Shown in pieces: positions 12,690 to 25,100 of a DNA stretch of 64,000 nucleotides. Every line of letters begins with the position of its first letter. The stretch's first letter is position 1. The position numbers and the translations under genes are program-made. The notes under the pieces were generated by a model, which saw only the letters and a list, made by a program, of their open reading frames with translations, did not search any database and was not told the origin of the DNA. This DNA comes from Linum tenue (taxonomy: Eukaryota; Streptophyta; Magnoliopsida; Malpighiales; Linaceae), in NCBI GenBank assembly GCA_946122785.1, contig CAMGYJ010000004.1:9570150-9634149 (forward strand). The letters are read 5' to 3'.

Positions 12690-12907
12690 TTTTATTCTAT
12701 TGGTTAAAAAATTGAAATGATTATAGTTTGAGCTTCTAGGTTGCATGATCAAATCATAGTCATGATGATTGATATACATGTTTTGTTGTGGTTAATATAA
12801 TCAAATATACTGTATCCTAGTGGTTGAACATTTGAAATGATGATAGTTTTACATCATAGGTCATAGGTTCAAATCTTGTTGATGATGATTGATATGCATG
12901 TTTTTTT
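12690..12907 (+). repeat. Duplicated tRNA-like (SINE-like) repeat
   Basis: Two imperfect copies (about 12690-12790 and 12806-12907) share GAAATGATNATAGTTT and GATGATTGATATNCATGTTTT. The second copy carries a box-A-like CCTAGTGGTTGAACATTTG and a box-B-like AGGTTCAAATC about 40 bases later, followed by a T7 run that could stop RNA polymerase III. No cloverleaf can be folded, so this is not a functional tRNA gene. Confidence 0.4.
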
Positions 12908-13039
12908 AGTTTTATTTTAATGTAACTAATAACTTAAAATGTTAAAACTAACAAAATGACATGGAAAATTGTGGAGCTTTCATTGTCCTACGTGGCAAAA
13001 ACTTGATCCACAACGGCCATAATATAAGTTAAGATAAGA

Positions 13040-13410
13040 TTCATTGATCCCTCTGTTTTTCTTTCTCCGAAAAATGATTAGGCAATCGAATTTAGACATT
13101 TTTTTTATCTCTATTCCAATCAAGAATTGGTTATGACAAAAAAACACACACGAGAACAATGTGTTACAAAACTTCATCTCGGTCCAATGAGCAATTACAA
13201 AACTTCATCTAATACAACAAGAAGGGTGTATGAATAATGAATCCTCTTCACGTTTGTCTCAGAATTATTGCCAAAACATCACGTTCCAGAACTCAGAAGT
13301 GGTTAGCTTCAAGAATCAGAAGTCATTCGTGTATAAAAATATGCGGGGATAGCTACAAATCCATGCCGATACATGGTGATGAATTAGCTAAATTAATCAA
13401 GTTACAGTTG
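13040..13410. other. Intergenic DNA / LOR 3' flank
   Basis: No gene seen apart from the probable 3' untranslated part of the minus-strand LOR gene just below 13411. A plus-strand ORF at 13237-13572 is the antisense of the LOR last exon. Confidence 0.5.
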
Positions 13411-15617
13411 TCAGGACAAGAATACCACCACCAGAGCCACCACCAGTGCGTGATCTATCGATCCAGGAAATATGGTCAGCCGAAACTTGTTCCTTCTGGC
13501 GTGTATCTGGTGAAGCTTGTACATCAGGCTAGTCTGCATCAGATGCAACAACAATTCCCACGTTTAAGGTGAGGAACAAGGCTGACAAATGAAACAGGTT
13601 TCATCATCGATAGTTTGAAAGAAGAAACTAGCAGCATTCGGCTACCCACATCATGCTCTGAGTTCGCTAAACAGGTTTCATCATCATATAGGGTGTAATA
13701 CACAAGGACTACAGAGTTCAACGATGAAAACGCTAAAGCTTGCAGACTCATAGACTCTGGGGTTAAGTTAAGTGGGAACAAAGGTTCATTACCTCTTTTT
13801 TTTTTAACATCAATTCTCTCAAACACACTTGAACAAGATTCATGGACTAGTTGATATGAAGAACGGGTGCATATTGCACAAGGATAAGTCCCCAGAACTT
13901 TTCAAGTAATGCTGATAGGCAGAGTCATCTAAGGAACTAAAGTTTGAGAGATCGTTGATGATCTGATTATTACCTGGGCTACAATTGAATCGCCACTGTA
14001 GATGGTGCATGATCTTTGAAAGCAACATCCTTTCACCTTGAAGTCTGGTTTAGACTGATCTCCCGAATTTTGTCCAGTAAGGAACACCTCAAGCTCAGTT
14101 CTGCAAAGCGTACTCACCGTCCTTTTAACTCTGAATATCATATCTTTTACTGCATCTTCACCTCCTTCAAATCCTTTCCACGACCTCTTCTACAACCAAG
14201 CAATAAACTGCCTCACATAATTGTGTTTACTTTGCAGACAAAATACTTAAAACTCAAAAGCAAGAAAAGTTTTCAACAATTCAACCTGCTAACTCATGTA
14301 CATTGTTTGGTTCCCAATTCCAGAGAAGAGCTCTAAGCTAAGTTTTCAACAAGCTCAAAACTTTGTTCGGCTTGAAGCAAGCAATGAAGTGTGAACTAAA
14401 CAAAAACCTACAACTCTGAAGAGCAATTTGCCCAGAATCGAACAACTATGCAGACGAAATACTCAAAAGCAAGAAAACCTAAACTCATGTACATTGCTTG
14501 GCTCCCAATTTCAGAGAAGCTCTAAGCTAAGTTTTCAACATGCTCAAAACTTTGTTCGGCTTGAAGCAAGCAATGATGTGTGAACTAAACAAAAACCTAC
14601 AACTCTGAAGAGCAATTTGCCCAGAATCGAACAACTATTCAGACGAAATACTCAAAAGCAAGAAAACCTAAACTCATATACATTGCTTGGCTCCCAATTT
14701 CAGAGAAGCTCTAAGCTAAGTTTTCATCAAGCTCAAAACTTTGTCCAGCATTAACGCGGCAATCAAGTGTGAACTAACAAAACCCTGAAAACTCTGATGG
14801 GCAATTTGAACAAATTGACCAACTAGCACAAATTGACCCAGCCTAGTTATTCTGCTAACTTGAAAATTCGTTAGTATATACTAACTAATATCCAAAATAT
14901 ATGAACTAATATCCAAGTCTGCTGAGTATCTAGATAACACATACTAGTATTCAAAACATCACAAACTAGTTTCCAGATAGCAAATACCAACTAATATCCA
15001 CAATCAAACAACTAGTATTCAATATGGATACTCTTATGTGTTATCTGGATACTAATTATGTGTTATATGGATACTATTCTGTGTTGTCTAGATATTAGTT
15101 TGTGAATTTGGGATAATAGTTGATTCATGGTGGATATCCGTTAGCAAACTTTGAATACTAGTCTGTGCTCTCTAGATACTTTAGTACTTGGATACTAGTT
15201 CATGTATTTTGGATATCAGTTAGTATCGGCTAACGAATTTTCAAGTTAGCAGATTAACTTTCCCCAAATTGACCAACTAGCACAACGAATTAGCAGGTTC
15301 AAAAGCAACCAAACTCCATTGAAACGAAAAGGGTCCATTCAAACAACAGACGGGATCCCAAAAGAACTCACATCCAGGCGGTGCAAGGAAATCAAGGGAC
15401 TACCAGAAGAATCGAGCAGAAGCTTCTTGCAGGGTGCCGCTATCTTCCAGGCTCCGGAAACAGGAACACGAGTAACCCGGAAAAGTATCTCCCCAGAGGA
15501 ATCGGCGAAACCCAGATCGCCCGGTGGAACTCCGGGATGCTTCTTTGAGACAAAGAGGTCGACGGGAATCAAAGAAGCGGCTCCTTGGACAACGGGAGGT
15601 GAATCACTATCATCCAT
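13411..15617 (-). CDS. LURP-one-related (LOR, Tubby-like fold) protein, 3 exons, 194 aa
   Basis: Exons are 15617-15372, 14189-13974 and 13533-13411, each ending in phase 0 with GT-AG introns; the total is 585 nt. The N-terminus has ASLIPVDLFVSKKHPG, a strand GDLGFADSSGEILFRV, and the hallmark KKLLLDSSGSPLISL. Exon 2 begins KRSWKGFEG and contains FRVKRTVSTLCRTELEVFL, DFKVKGCCFQRSCTIY and GDSIVAQ. Exon 3 contains TSLMYKLHQ, KFRLTIFPGSIDHALVVALV. These are the successive strands of the LOR beta-barrel family. Founding member LURP1 acts in basal defence in Arabidopsis; the role of most relatives is unknown. Intron 1 (1182 bp) is swollen by a tandem repeat and a foldback element. The gene looks intact and is divergent from LTN1. 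Confidence 0.92.
14342..14812. repeat. 189-bp tandem repeat in LOR intron 1, about 2.5 copies
   Basis: GTTTTCAACAAGCTCAAAAC and close variants begin at 14342, 14531 and 14720, exactly 189 bp apart. Units carry GAAGAGCAATTTGCCCAGAA and CAATTTCAGAGAAGCTCTAA. A degenerate earlier partial unit starts near 14255, just inside the intron's acceptor side on the LOR strand. Confidence 0.95.
14851..15253. mobile_element. Foldback/MITE element with very long terminal inverted repeats
   Basis: The 403-bp segment starts TCTGCTAACTTGAAAATTCG and ends with its exact complement. The arms remain similar for most of their length: TCCAAAATATATGAACTAAT on the left pairs with ATTAGT-type sequence on the right. 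The whole sequence is close to a single hairpin. It has no coding. Direct copies of AATTGACCAACTAGCACAA flank it, near 14812-14831 and 15267-15285, beyond the arms. It sits in LOR intron 1. Confidence 0.85.
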
Positions 15618-16188
15618 CTACAATTTTCATGCGAGAACCTCCAAGGGGAAAGAAGAGATGAGAAGACTGAGCAGTTGTTCAGAAAAGTAGCAGGGAAAGT
15701 GGACGGATGCATTTTCTGATGTGGACTTGATCAAGCAGAGTCAGCCGATGAAGAACTGAGCAGATTCCGCGTGACGAAGAAACCGAAGAGTACACCTTTG
15801 GCGGTTGGCCGGGGCCGGCTAAAACCGGGAAGCCCATCTAATTCATGCGATGGGCCAACCTTTAGTTTTTTAATCAAATGGGCCCGGGACATGGGCCTCC
15901 CTCTTGAAAAGGTCCAAAAGCAGAGGATACGTGAAGGTAAATGTTCCGTGAAATCGACATTTTGCGAGAAGGAAATGACCTCCGATCGCCGCCTTCCTGC
16001 TTCCCAAGGCTCAAAGAATCAATTAACCATATAAATCTTCAACACAGAAACAACGGGAGCTTGCCGATTTTCCTTCCATAAGATTTTCCGTTCTCCGCTG
16101 CTGCTCCTCCTCTCCCGGCGGCAGGAGAAGAGAGTTCTGTTTTCCCAACGATAAGTATACTCCTCCCGTTTTTTCGACTCCGAGCAGA
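15618..16188. promoter_or_regulatory. Shared divergent promoter of LOR and LTN1 with site-II motifs
   Basis: The two start codons are 571 bp apart in divergent orientation. Four TGGGCY/RGCCCA site-II-type elements cluster at 15831-15836, 15850-15856, 15878-15886 and 15891-15898. Such motifs are established features of plant promoters for ribosome- and growth-related genes. This fits LTN1, a ribosome quality-control factor. No clear TATA box is seen near either start, as is common with site-II promoters. Confidence 0.6.
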
Positions 16189-19100
16189 ATGGGGAAGCAG
16201 AAGGGAGATGGCGGTAGGAGCAAGAATCGTCCGTCAAGCAGCAGGTTCGAAGTTTGGGAAACCTTTTCTTTTAGTGTAAATTAATGCCTTCTCCCCCTTA
16301 ATTAGAGTTGGATGAGCTGAAATTGTGGATGCAAACGTTCCTCTTGTTGCAGTCTCGCAGCTTCTCTACTGCCGTCGGCTTCTTCTGCAGCAGCCGTGGG
16401 GTTTGGCGGCTATGTTGGGAGCGCTCGTCTTGATACTTCAATTTCAGGAGACGACTCCGCCCCCTTTCTGGTGAGCTCACAATACAACCTTGGCTCTGGA
16501 GTTGTGAGGAAGTTGTTGCAAGTATGATGGGGATCATGGAGGGTTTACCTGTGGGGTGTGAATTTTGCAGGACGTCGACAGTGAAGTTGCACAACACTTG
16601 AGGAGGCTAGCTAGGAAGGATCCTGTGACCAAGGTGTTAATCGTTTTAGCTTTCTGTATCTGATCTTTTTGGGGGTTAATTTTCTCGAGGTTTCCACGAC
16701 TCTAATCATGCGTTTATCAACACAGCTTAAAGCACTGCAAGCATTGGCTACTCTCTTCAAGCAGAAGGCTGGAAAGGATATCGCTCTCATTATACCACAA
16801 TGGGTACAGTTCTGGTGCCAACCTGAGTCTTTGATGAATTATAGATGTTCGGATGACTGCAAAACCGAACAATGGATTTCACCTTAAGCTGCCAGGATCT
16901 GCCACTTGCATTGTTAAAGCGAATGTGCTGTGCCTTAAACATGTTTCCATGAGTAAATGATGTTAGCAAAATCATATGTGATTTAGAACTAAAATCTGAG
17001 AGCCCGGATGCATTGGACGTTTTCATGCCTATTGCCACTAGCAAACCCCTTTGGTTTAACTTGAATTACATTGACTTACATTGTTCCTGGTGATGGAATA
17101 GTCGTTTTGCTCATACACTTGCATAGCTACTACAACTGAGAGCATAAAAGATGGTTAATTGTTTGGCTGTTTTGGAGTAATGCTGTGTCCTGCAGATAGT
17201 CTCAACTGCTTTGATAATAAGGAATTTCTCAGAGAAAAAAATTGCATCTTTCATGTAGGTTTTTCATTGTAGTCTTGGCCTTTGTCAGGTTGAGAACACG
17301 TCTTTTCTTTGGCCTTGAAATTTCCTACATTTTATGCTTGTCTAGTTCGTAAACTATGTGTCAATGATTCTTGTTTCCTGAATGATGCGTGCTTGGGTTT
17401 CCTTAAATTCACTCTGATTTTCTTCTCATTTTTCGTTCTATTCTTCATTTAGGCCTTTGAATATAAGAGGCTGTTGATGGATTACAATAGAGAAGTTCGG
17501 CGGGCAACTCATGAAACCATGACCAATCTTGTTGTTGCTGTTGGGTAAAGACTTTTCTTTTAGAACGTAGGTTCCGATGTGCCTTCTGTTTTAAAAGCAA
17601 GTGCTTGGAGATGAGGTTTTTATTTCATGGAAAACTAAGTTGCCAGTTCCTTCTCTGTGCTAGCCTTGGTGTCCATTGTCATGGTTTTCATGCGATATAT
17701 TATTTGTCCTCCTTGATTCTTTCTTTCTGAAAGGATCCTCTCTGATCCATTATAGACACCCTTGCTAAGAATTCTGACTTGATACCTGTTTATCTCAGTC
17801 GAGATTTAGCTCCTCATCTGAAGAGTTTGATGGGACCATGGTGGTTTTCTCAATTTGATCCAGTCTCTGAAGTTTCCCTGGCTGCAAAGCGATCTCTACA
17901 GGTAAATTCTAATGTTTATGCTACCTATGAACAGTTCACACTATAGGCCCCATCACTAAGCTATATGTTCTGCAAGATACCTGTTATGCCTATAGCTTCC
18001 GGGAAATAGTTTAATTTGACCTGATCTAGAGAAATGTAACTGATGTTAGATTTCTTTTATGATTATTCTGCGGTATTTAGAAGACTGCGTCTAATTTGGT
18101 AATTAATTGAGCTTAAATTTGATATCATGATTTATGTTGTCTGTGGATTGAGAACCAAGCTAGGTTGTATTACAGCATCGGTTGAAAATTCTGATCAAGG
18201 TTGCACCTTATTTTTGTTAGCCTAGCTTGTGGAGTAATATCGATTTTGATGTGGAGCCATAGTGTAGGCACCATATGAATATAATTTCCTTTTGCTCAAT
18301 TAGTTGTTTGTAGTTTCGAGCTGGACTGGATAATGGCCAAAAAATAGTTAATGATTTTATGAAGTACTTTAAGACAACCTTTTGCAATAGGTATTGCCTG
18401 AGTAAGGCTTTTATTTTATGGGGGAGTGCAATCAAAAAAATTCAAGAAGTATATCATGGTTCTGCTTCAGTTCATTCAGTATTTAGCTGCTTACTTGTAC
18501 TATCCTTATGTGTAATTAGGCTGCCTTTCCAGCACAAGAGAAAAGATTAGATGCATTCATTTTGTGCACGGTGGAGATATTCCAATATTTGGAAGAAAAT
18601 TTGAAGTTAACACCGCAAAGTTTGTCAGATAAAGCTGTGGCTTTGGATGAATTGGAGGACATGTACCACCAGGTATACTTGATTTGCTGTTACCTAATGG
18701 TATTGGTCCACATGAGCCCAGGAAACTGATTATACTATGTTTGTGTAGGTTTTGAATAGCTCTCATTGATTGCAAAGACTTTTAATGCATTTATGGGGTT
18801 TATATGTCCTTATGACTGCGTTTAGTTCAGTGCATTAGAGAATGCATGTTCTTTGTCCTAATCACATGCTATTAAGTGGACTGTCTTTGTTAAAACCTAG
18901 TTGTGTTCAATGCGTTTGTATGAAAAATTGTTCTAGAAGAGTCGAAAAAGACACGTGGGACTTAGTGTTTTCCTCAGATACCTCATAACCTCGTGTATTT
19001 TTTATGGCATCCCTTCGATGCATATGGAATTGGTTGTAATATTTCAGTTATGCTCAAATGCGTAAAAAAGTTTCACAAGAAACGGTCAATCTTACACTAT

Positions 19101-22100
19101 TGCAAGTAACATAGCCAACCAAACGACATGTCTATGTTATAAAATTTTACCAGTCATTCATATAGTGAAGCCAACTGGTGAGCTTATATTCGGTAATTAG
19201 TGGTTCTGTAATGATGGATTCAGAAAAGGGACACAATTTCTCCTTAGCTGAATGTACATAATCTCACCATGGATGAAACCCTCTCTCTACTATTGCTGCT
19301 GGTGGATGAATTTTGAATTTGTGGACTTCTCATGCTGCTTCTGACATCTAATTTTGGGGGTGGAGGGCATTTTCCCCGTTGCTTAGTGTCATGACTTATT
19401 TGAATGATTTCTTGGCTTCCAGGCAATTGCTTCCACATTGCTCGCATTGGCAACACTTATTGATGTTTTTTTTAGCTTGCGATCTGAAACATCTGGCTTT
19501 GAGGATATAGTTGCTGAACCAAGAAATGCCTCAAAGGCTAGGGCAACTGCTATTTCCTTTGCTGAAAAGTTGTTCTCTGATCACAAATATTTTTTAGACT
19601 TTCTGAAGTCAGAAAACCCAGCAGTCAGGTCAGCTGCATATTCAACACTGAAGAGCTTCATTAAAAGCATTCCTCATGTTATCAATGACGAAAATATGAG
19701 AACTATAGCTGCTGCTGTACTTGGCGCATTCCAAGAGAAGGATCCAGCTTGTCATTCATCAATGTGGGACGCTGTATTATTGTTTTCGAAAAAATTCCCT
19801 GAAAGCTGGGCGATGATAAATGTTCAAAAGAATTTTTTGAGCCGGTTTTGGAATTTCTTAAGGCAACAATGTTTTGGATCTCAGCAAGTCTCTTATCCTG
19901 CATTGGTTCTATTTCTGGACACTGTGCCTTCTAAATTAGCAGGAGAGCAGTTCTTCCTTGATTTTTTCCGCAACCTATGGGATGGGAGGAATCCATTGCG
20001 TTCGACTGTAGCTGATCGTCTAGCATTTTTCAAGGCATTTAAGGAATGCTATCTTTTTGCTTTGCAGAATGCATCCAGGTGCAAGTTTTTCATCTGCATT
20101 TGTGCTTTATCCATTTGCTTGATTGTTCATCTACGGATCCAACTATTTGGTTCACTGTGTTGGAATTAAATCTATGCCCTAGCTAGTTCATGTGCTCATT
20201 TTATCTTCTAATTGTTACCAGGTATTGCAGTGGGGTTGATGCCATGCAGAGATTTAGAGTCACCCTTGTTGGAGATATCCTTGTAAAGCTTCTTTGGAGC
20301 GATTACCTATTTTCTGGAGGGTTCAATCATCAAGATGCAGGTTCTTCTGTTAAGAAGACAACACCATCAGTGAACCTGAAATATCCCTGGAGTTATTTGG
20401 AAGAATTGGGGAATTGTGTTATAGAAATTCTTTCTGAAAGCTACTTAACAGAATACGATGTGCTTTCTCCATATTCTGTGGCATTCCGGGAGGATTGTGT
20501 CGGCATGTTTCAGCAAACGGCAAATGCAGAAGAAAGAGCAGAACATGTTGAAAGAATTATTAAGTTTTTGTCATTACTGGAGCAGTATTCTGTTAAGAAA
20601 GGTGAAGCTTGGCCCTTGGTTCAGTTGGTAGGACCAATGTTGGCAAACTCATTCCCGTTGATAAAATCTTCTGTGAGTTACCTCTGAAAACAATGTGTTT
20701 AGATTGGTTCGATTTGATTCTTGGATTTTTCTCTTTGATATTTTTGCAACTTTTGTGCTGGACTTATTACTGCTTTTCCAGTAGGAGACATTATACTTTC
20801 TGATTAGTGCGAGTTTACATATTGCTGCTTAACTAACAGTGCATTACTTGATTGCAGTATCCTGTGAGTACTATATGATGCATTGTTCCTGACGTATATT
20901 CTGGATTTCTTCTGAACGCAGGATATCCCAGATGGCATCAGACTTCTAACAGTGGCAGTCTCAATTTTTGGTCCACGGGCAACACTCCATCAACTTTGTA
21001 ACTGCAGCGCTGGGAGTCCTGGCAGTGCTAATCCTAGTGAAAGGAAGTTAGAATTGGCGGATTTCATGCAAGCATTCAGTGAGACATTTGTCCCGTGGTG
21101 TTTGTCTGGTCACAGTTCTTCCATCAATAGCCGACTTGATTTGTTACTCGAATTGCTAAATGATGAATATTTTCCCAAGCAGTGGGACATTGTTGTTTCA
21201 TGTGCAATTAATAGAGCTACCGTTAGAGGTAGAATGGAGCCTGGGACCGTAGAATCTGAAAGATTGGTTTCACTGGCAATGCTCTTGGATAAAGCAAGAG
21301 TTCAAATAACAAGGAAGCTGTTGACTGGATCCTCTGAGTATCAGCACTGGTATAACCCGGAGGCATGGTATCATGAGCTTCTCGAGTCAGCTGCTGTTCT
21401 TGTTGCCTGTTCTTCAGTCACGTTCAACCATTCTGCTGCTCAGTTTTTGGGGTACGTACAAGGAATTTGTATATTCATCAACACACAACAATTTGCAACT
21501 AAAGTCTTATCAGGAAAATATACGTGGTGAATGACTGGTTTCTTGGTTTTAGAGTGGATGCTATATGATCAGTTAAGCTGTCTGTTGTAGAAATGGTATG
21601 CTCAATGGCTACTTGGTAGGTTGTGACACCTGGATTTGACATAAATATAGCTTAAGCCTGCTGCTGGAAGATGAATTGTCATTTTATTCGAATCACAAGT
21701 TTTGTGCTTCCCAGCTGAGACTTAATTGTCATGATACTTGTCTTTGGAACAAACTGATTTGCGATAGCTGGTTGCCGAGTTTGTTAATGCTTCTTAATAG
21801 TTGGAGTCTAGTTTCTTGTATTCAGCAACTTTTTGAATTATGAATATATGCACTATGCCTAGCTTTGTATTTATTTGGTTGTATTATTACCCTGATAGAA
21901 AGAAGGTTCTTTGGAAATTATTGGCTTTGCATTTGTATATCTGTATCTCACTATGACTGTTTCTATGAATGGGAAATTAGCTATTTGTGGCATCGATTTG
22001 GCTGTTCTTCTCTACTTATTTTGACACCTATCTTTCAATTCTTATTTGGCAGCGCGGTTCTTGGTGGCCTAGTCAACGAGAAGCAAATTTCGTTTGTGTC

Positions 22101-25100
22101 AAAAAACACGATAATTTTGATCTTCAAAGAGATTGAGAAAAGATTGCTATCCTTCATGGCCAAGTCCTGTTTAGATTCTGTCAAAGAGTCGGATTCTATA
22201 TTAACTGCACAGATACTCAATGTTGCAACTACCAGTGAGGGCTCTGAGAGCACAATTGAGATGGCCCAAGCTTCCCTTGATATACTTAACTGTAGCTTCT
22301 TTTGCTTGAAATCAATATCAGAGGAAGTCGACCTAGTGTCAGGTATCTTGGCTGCTGTCTTTGTTATAGACTGGGAGTTGGACTTGATAAAAATGCAAGA
22401 AGATGCTATTAATGATGCATCACATGAGAAGATGAAGGGAAGAAGGGAAGTTTGCCAAGTCGCGCATGATCTTTGCCAGAGAATGAAGGATGGATTCTGT
22501 AAAAGCCTTTCGGCAGACATCCGAAAGAAACTGGGAAACCTTCTGGTTCAAGTTGTTAGGTTTGTCATCTTGAAGGAATATAAGCTGCGTGCTAATATAA
22601 TCACATCCATGTGCTGCTCTTGGCTGGTGGAAGTACTTTCGCGTCTTTGCCTTGATCAAGCTGAGGAACAGAAATTACTTGACCAGGTTCTGGGCAAGGA
22701 TCAGATCTGGCCTTCATGGATTGTTGCTGATTTCACCATTGGAAATGGAGCCAGTATATTAAATATGGAAAATGACTTACAGGTAAGTGGCATAATATTA
22801 TGAATTCTTCCTTGAGTAGAAATATGCTTCTCGTGCCTTTTTCATTCGTGTGCTTGTCAATGCTCAGTCCTGTTCTGTAAGCAGCAGAGGCAATATCCAT
22901 CTTATTACTTGCCTCTTGCACATGGAAACTGAATCTTGCTTAGTTTAGTGAGATAAATTTGCTCCATCTTCTGTCTGGGTGTTGAGTTGGAAAAGACAAT
23001 TACACAAGGCTTTCGAAAGGACTCAATCTCAGATCCAAACCTTCAACCCACATTGTGGTTAATAGATTTCTGACTAACTCATAGCGAATCAGAAAGTTGA
23101 CAACTTGTGTATGGATTGTGTTCCTCTCATTGTTATTGTTTAAAAACTTGGTTAATATCACTGTTAATGTATTTCAGCTTCCTGGCATGACTCTTTGTTG
23201 TCCGGCCTTTCCGAATGTTGCCCTTTCTTCCATTTAATCTCTGATTTCAGTTGGGGATTTGCAACGAACTGTTTGGTGCTGGCCTCTTGCAGTCTTGAGT
23301 TTGTTTCTCTAATTGACAAGTTTATGATGGAAATTAGAATTAAGACCGTTACTGTAGCTTGAAGACTTCTTTTAAATGTGTTTTTACATATGCTGTTGTA
23401 ACATTGATAATGGTTTATCTCTTACCCTATGAATAATGTATTCTGCTTTCTGGCACGACTTTTTGTTGTTCCTTTTCGGACCTGCCCTTCTTTACTGTTT
23501 GATCTTTTCTGGTTTCTGTTGGTGATTTGCATTTATCTGCCTGGTGCAGGCGTCTTTCAGTCTCAAATTTATTTCTCTGATTGACAAGCTTATTTCGAGG
23601 ATTGGAATCGGTAAAGTTCTTTGCCTTGATGATGGCAGCATCCCTCTGAAGGAGTCAATGGACGAAGAAAGTACTCGAGCCTGGCTTGCTGCTGAAATTT
23701 TATGTACATGGAAATGGATAGATGGTACGGCTGTTGATTCTTTCTTGCCCTTGCTGAGTCGATATGCCAAAGCAGGGGATCATCCTAGTGTACACAGCTT
23801 ACTAGATGGTATCTTGGACATCCTGCTTAGTGGTGCTCTTGTTCAAGGACAAAGGGGCAGACTGAGGCTCTTAAATGTGTGGCCTGCTCTGAATGATGAG
23901 ATAGGAAAAATTACAGAACCATTTTTACGAGCTTTGTTATCTTTGGTTGTTACTTTGTTCAAAGATGGTATATGGGGAAGAGACAAAGCCATTGAAATGT
24001 TTGAGATTCTCATGATGAAGCTCTATGTTGGAGAATCAATCAACCAAAATTGCCTGAACATTCTTCCCTCGATCATTACTGTTCTTATACAGTCATTGCA
24101 TCATAGAGGCGGCACATCTTCTGATGCTGGCCAACACAATCAACTTGATCTTCTAGATGAAAGACTGCAGCATATTCTCAGAGATTGGCTACATAGGACC
24201 TTGATGTTCCCACCATTGGTTGAATGGACTTCAGGACAAGGTAAATTCAAGCTTACCTGTAAACCATTTGGCTTGCACTCCAATGTTGCATTACCTTTTA
24301 TTTTCAACTCCCTGTTTTCTTTATTGCTTTAGGTATTAACTTTTGTTACTGTGCTTTTTATTCATTGACTTAGATACGGAAGAATGGCTGGAGCTGGTTA
24401 TTGCTTGTTATCCGTTGAGGTCAACCCCTTGCATAAAATCTTTGAAGTTGGTGAGGGACATTGGTGTGGAAGAGAGAACACTTGTACTTGAGTTATTCCG
24501 CAAACAGAAACACCGGACATCTGTAGTAGCTAATCAACTTCCAGTTGTCCGGATGTTACTCTCTGAGTTGTTAGTCATTTGTGTTGGTTATTGCTGGAAA
24601 GAATTCGCTGAGGATGATTGGGAGTTCTTTTTCTCGCAAGTTAGGTCTTCTATTCAGTCGGTGGTTGTTATGATGGAAGAGACTACAGAAAACGTGAATG
24701 ATGTTGTTTCTGATGGCTTAACCTCTAAAAGTTCAGATGTTTTGAAGCAGTTAGATCATCTTGTTTCAGCTTCCGACTCTTCTGCTGTTAATGTTGCTAG
24801 CAATTCCTTGGCTTCTTTCTCATTGTTTCGTGAGGGTTGGGAACTCCAACGGTCAAGTAAGGATGATTCCAGCCCAATTGTTCTGGAGAGATGGAATCCG
24901 ACCATTGATAGACTCATAGAAGCTATTCTTCGCTTATTCTTCTGCACTGGAATTTCTGAATCCATTTCCAGTATGTACAGTCATGAAGCTGCATTAGTTG
25001 TCGCAGAATCTCGATGTTGTAATTCCTTATTTTGGCAGTTGATTGCTTCAAATGTTATCAACTCATCTTCACAAGCAAGAGAAAGAGCAGTGAGGGCTGT

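Larger units (their letters stand above)
8884..13039 (-). mobile_element. Non-autonomous Helitron (minus-strand orientation)
   Basis: Read on the minus strand, the element begins TCTTATCTTAACTTATATTA (from 13039), a typical plant Helitron 5' end. It ends with a GC hairpin (8894-8908), the spacer ACAAAA, and CTAG (8887-8884). The flanking bases are A before TC and T after CTAG, as expected for insertion between A and T without target duplication. The interior has no Rep/helicase coding. It carries imperfect duplications around 9610-9790 (GGACACCGGT / GGACACCAGT contexts), a 684-bp tandem repeat and a tRNA-like repeat. At 4.16 kb it may have gathered later insertions. Confidence 0.7.

Noticed and set aside
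12806..12880. Functional tRNA gene
   Set aside because: Box-like motifs exist but no acceptor or anticodon stem can be folded.
13237..13572. Plus-strand ORF of 111 codons
   Set aside because: It is antisense to LOR exon 3 and its intron edge.
22035..22520. Minus-strand ORF of 161 codons
   Set aside because: It is antisense to LTN1 exon 11.
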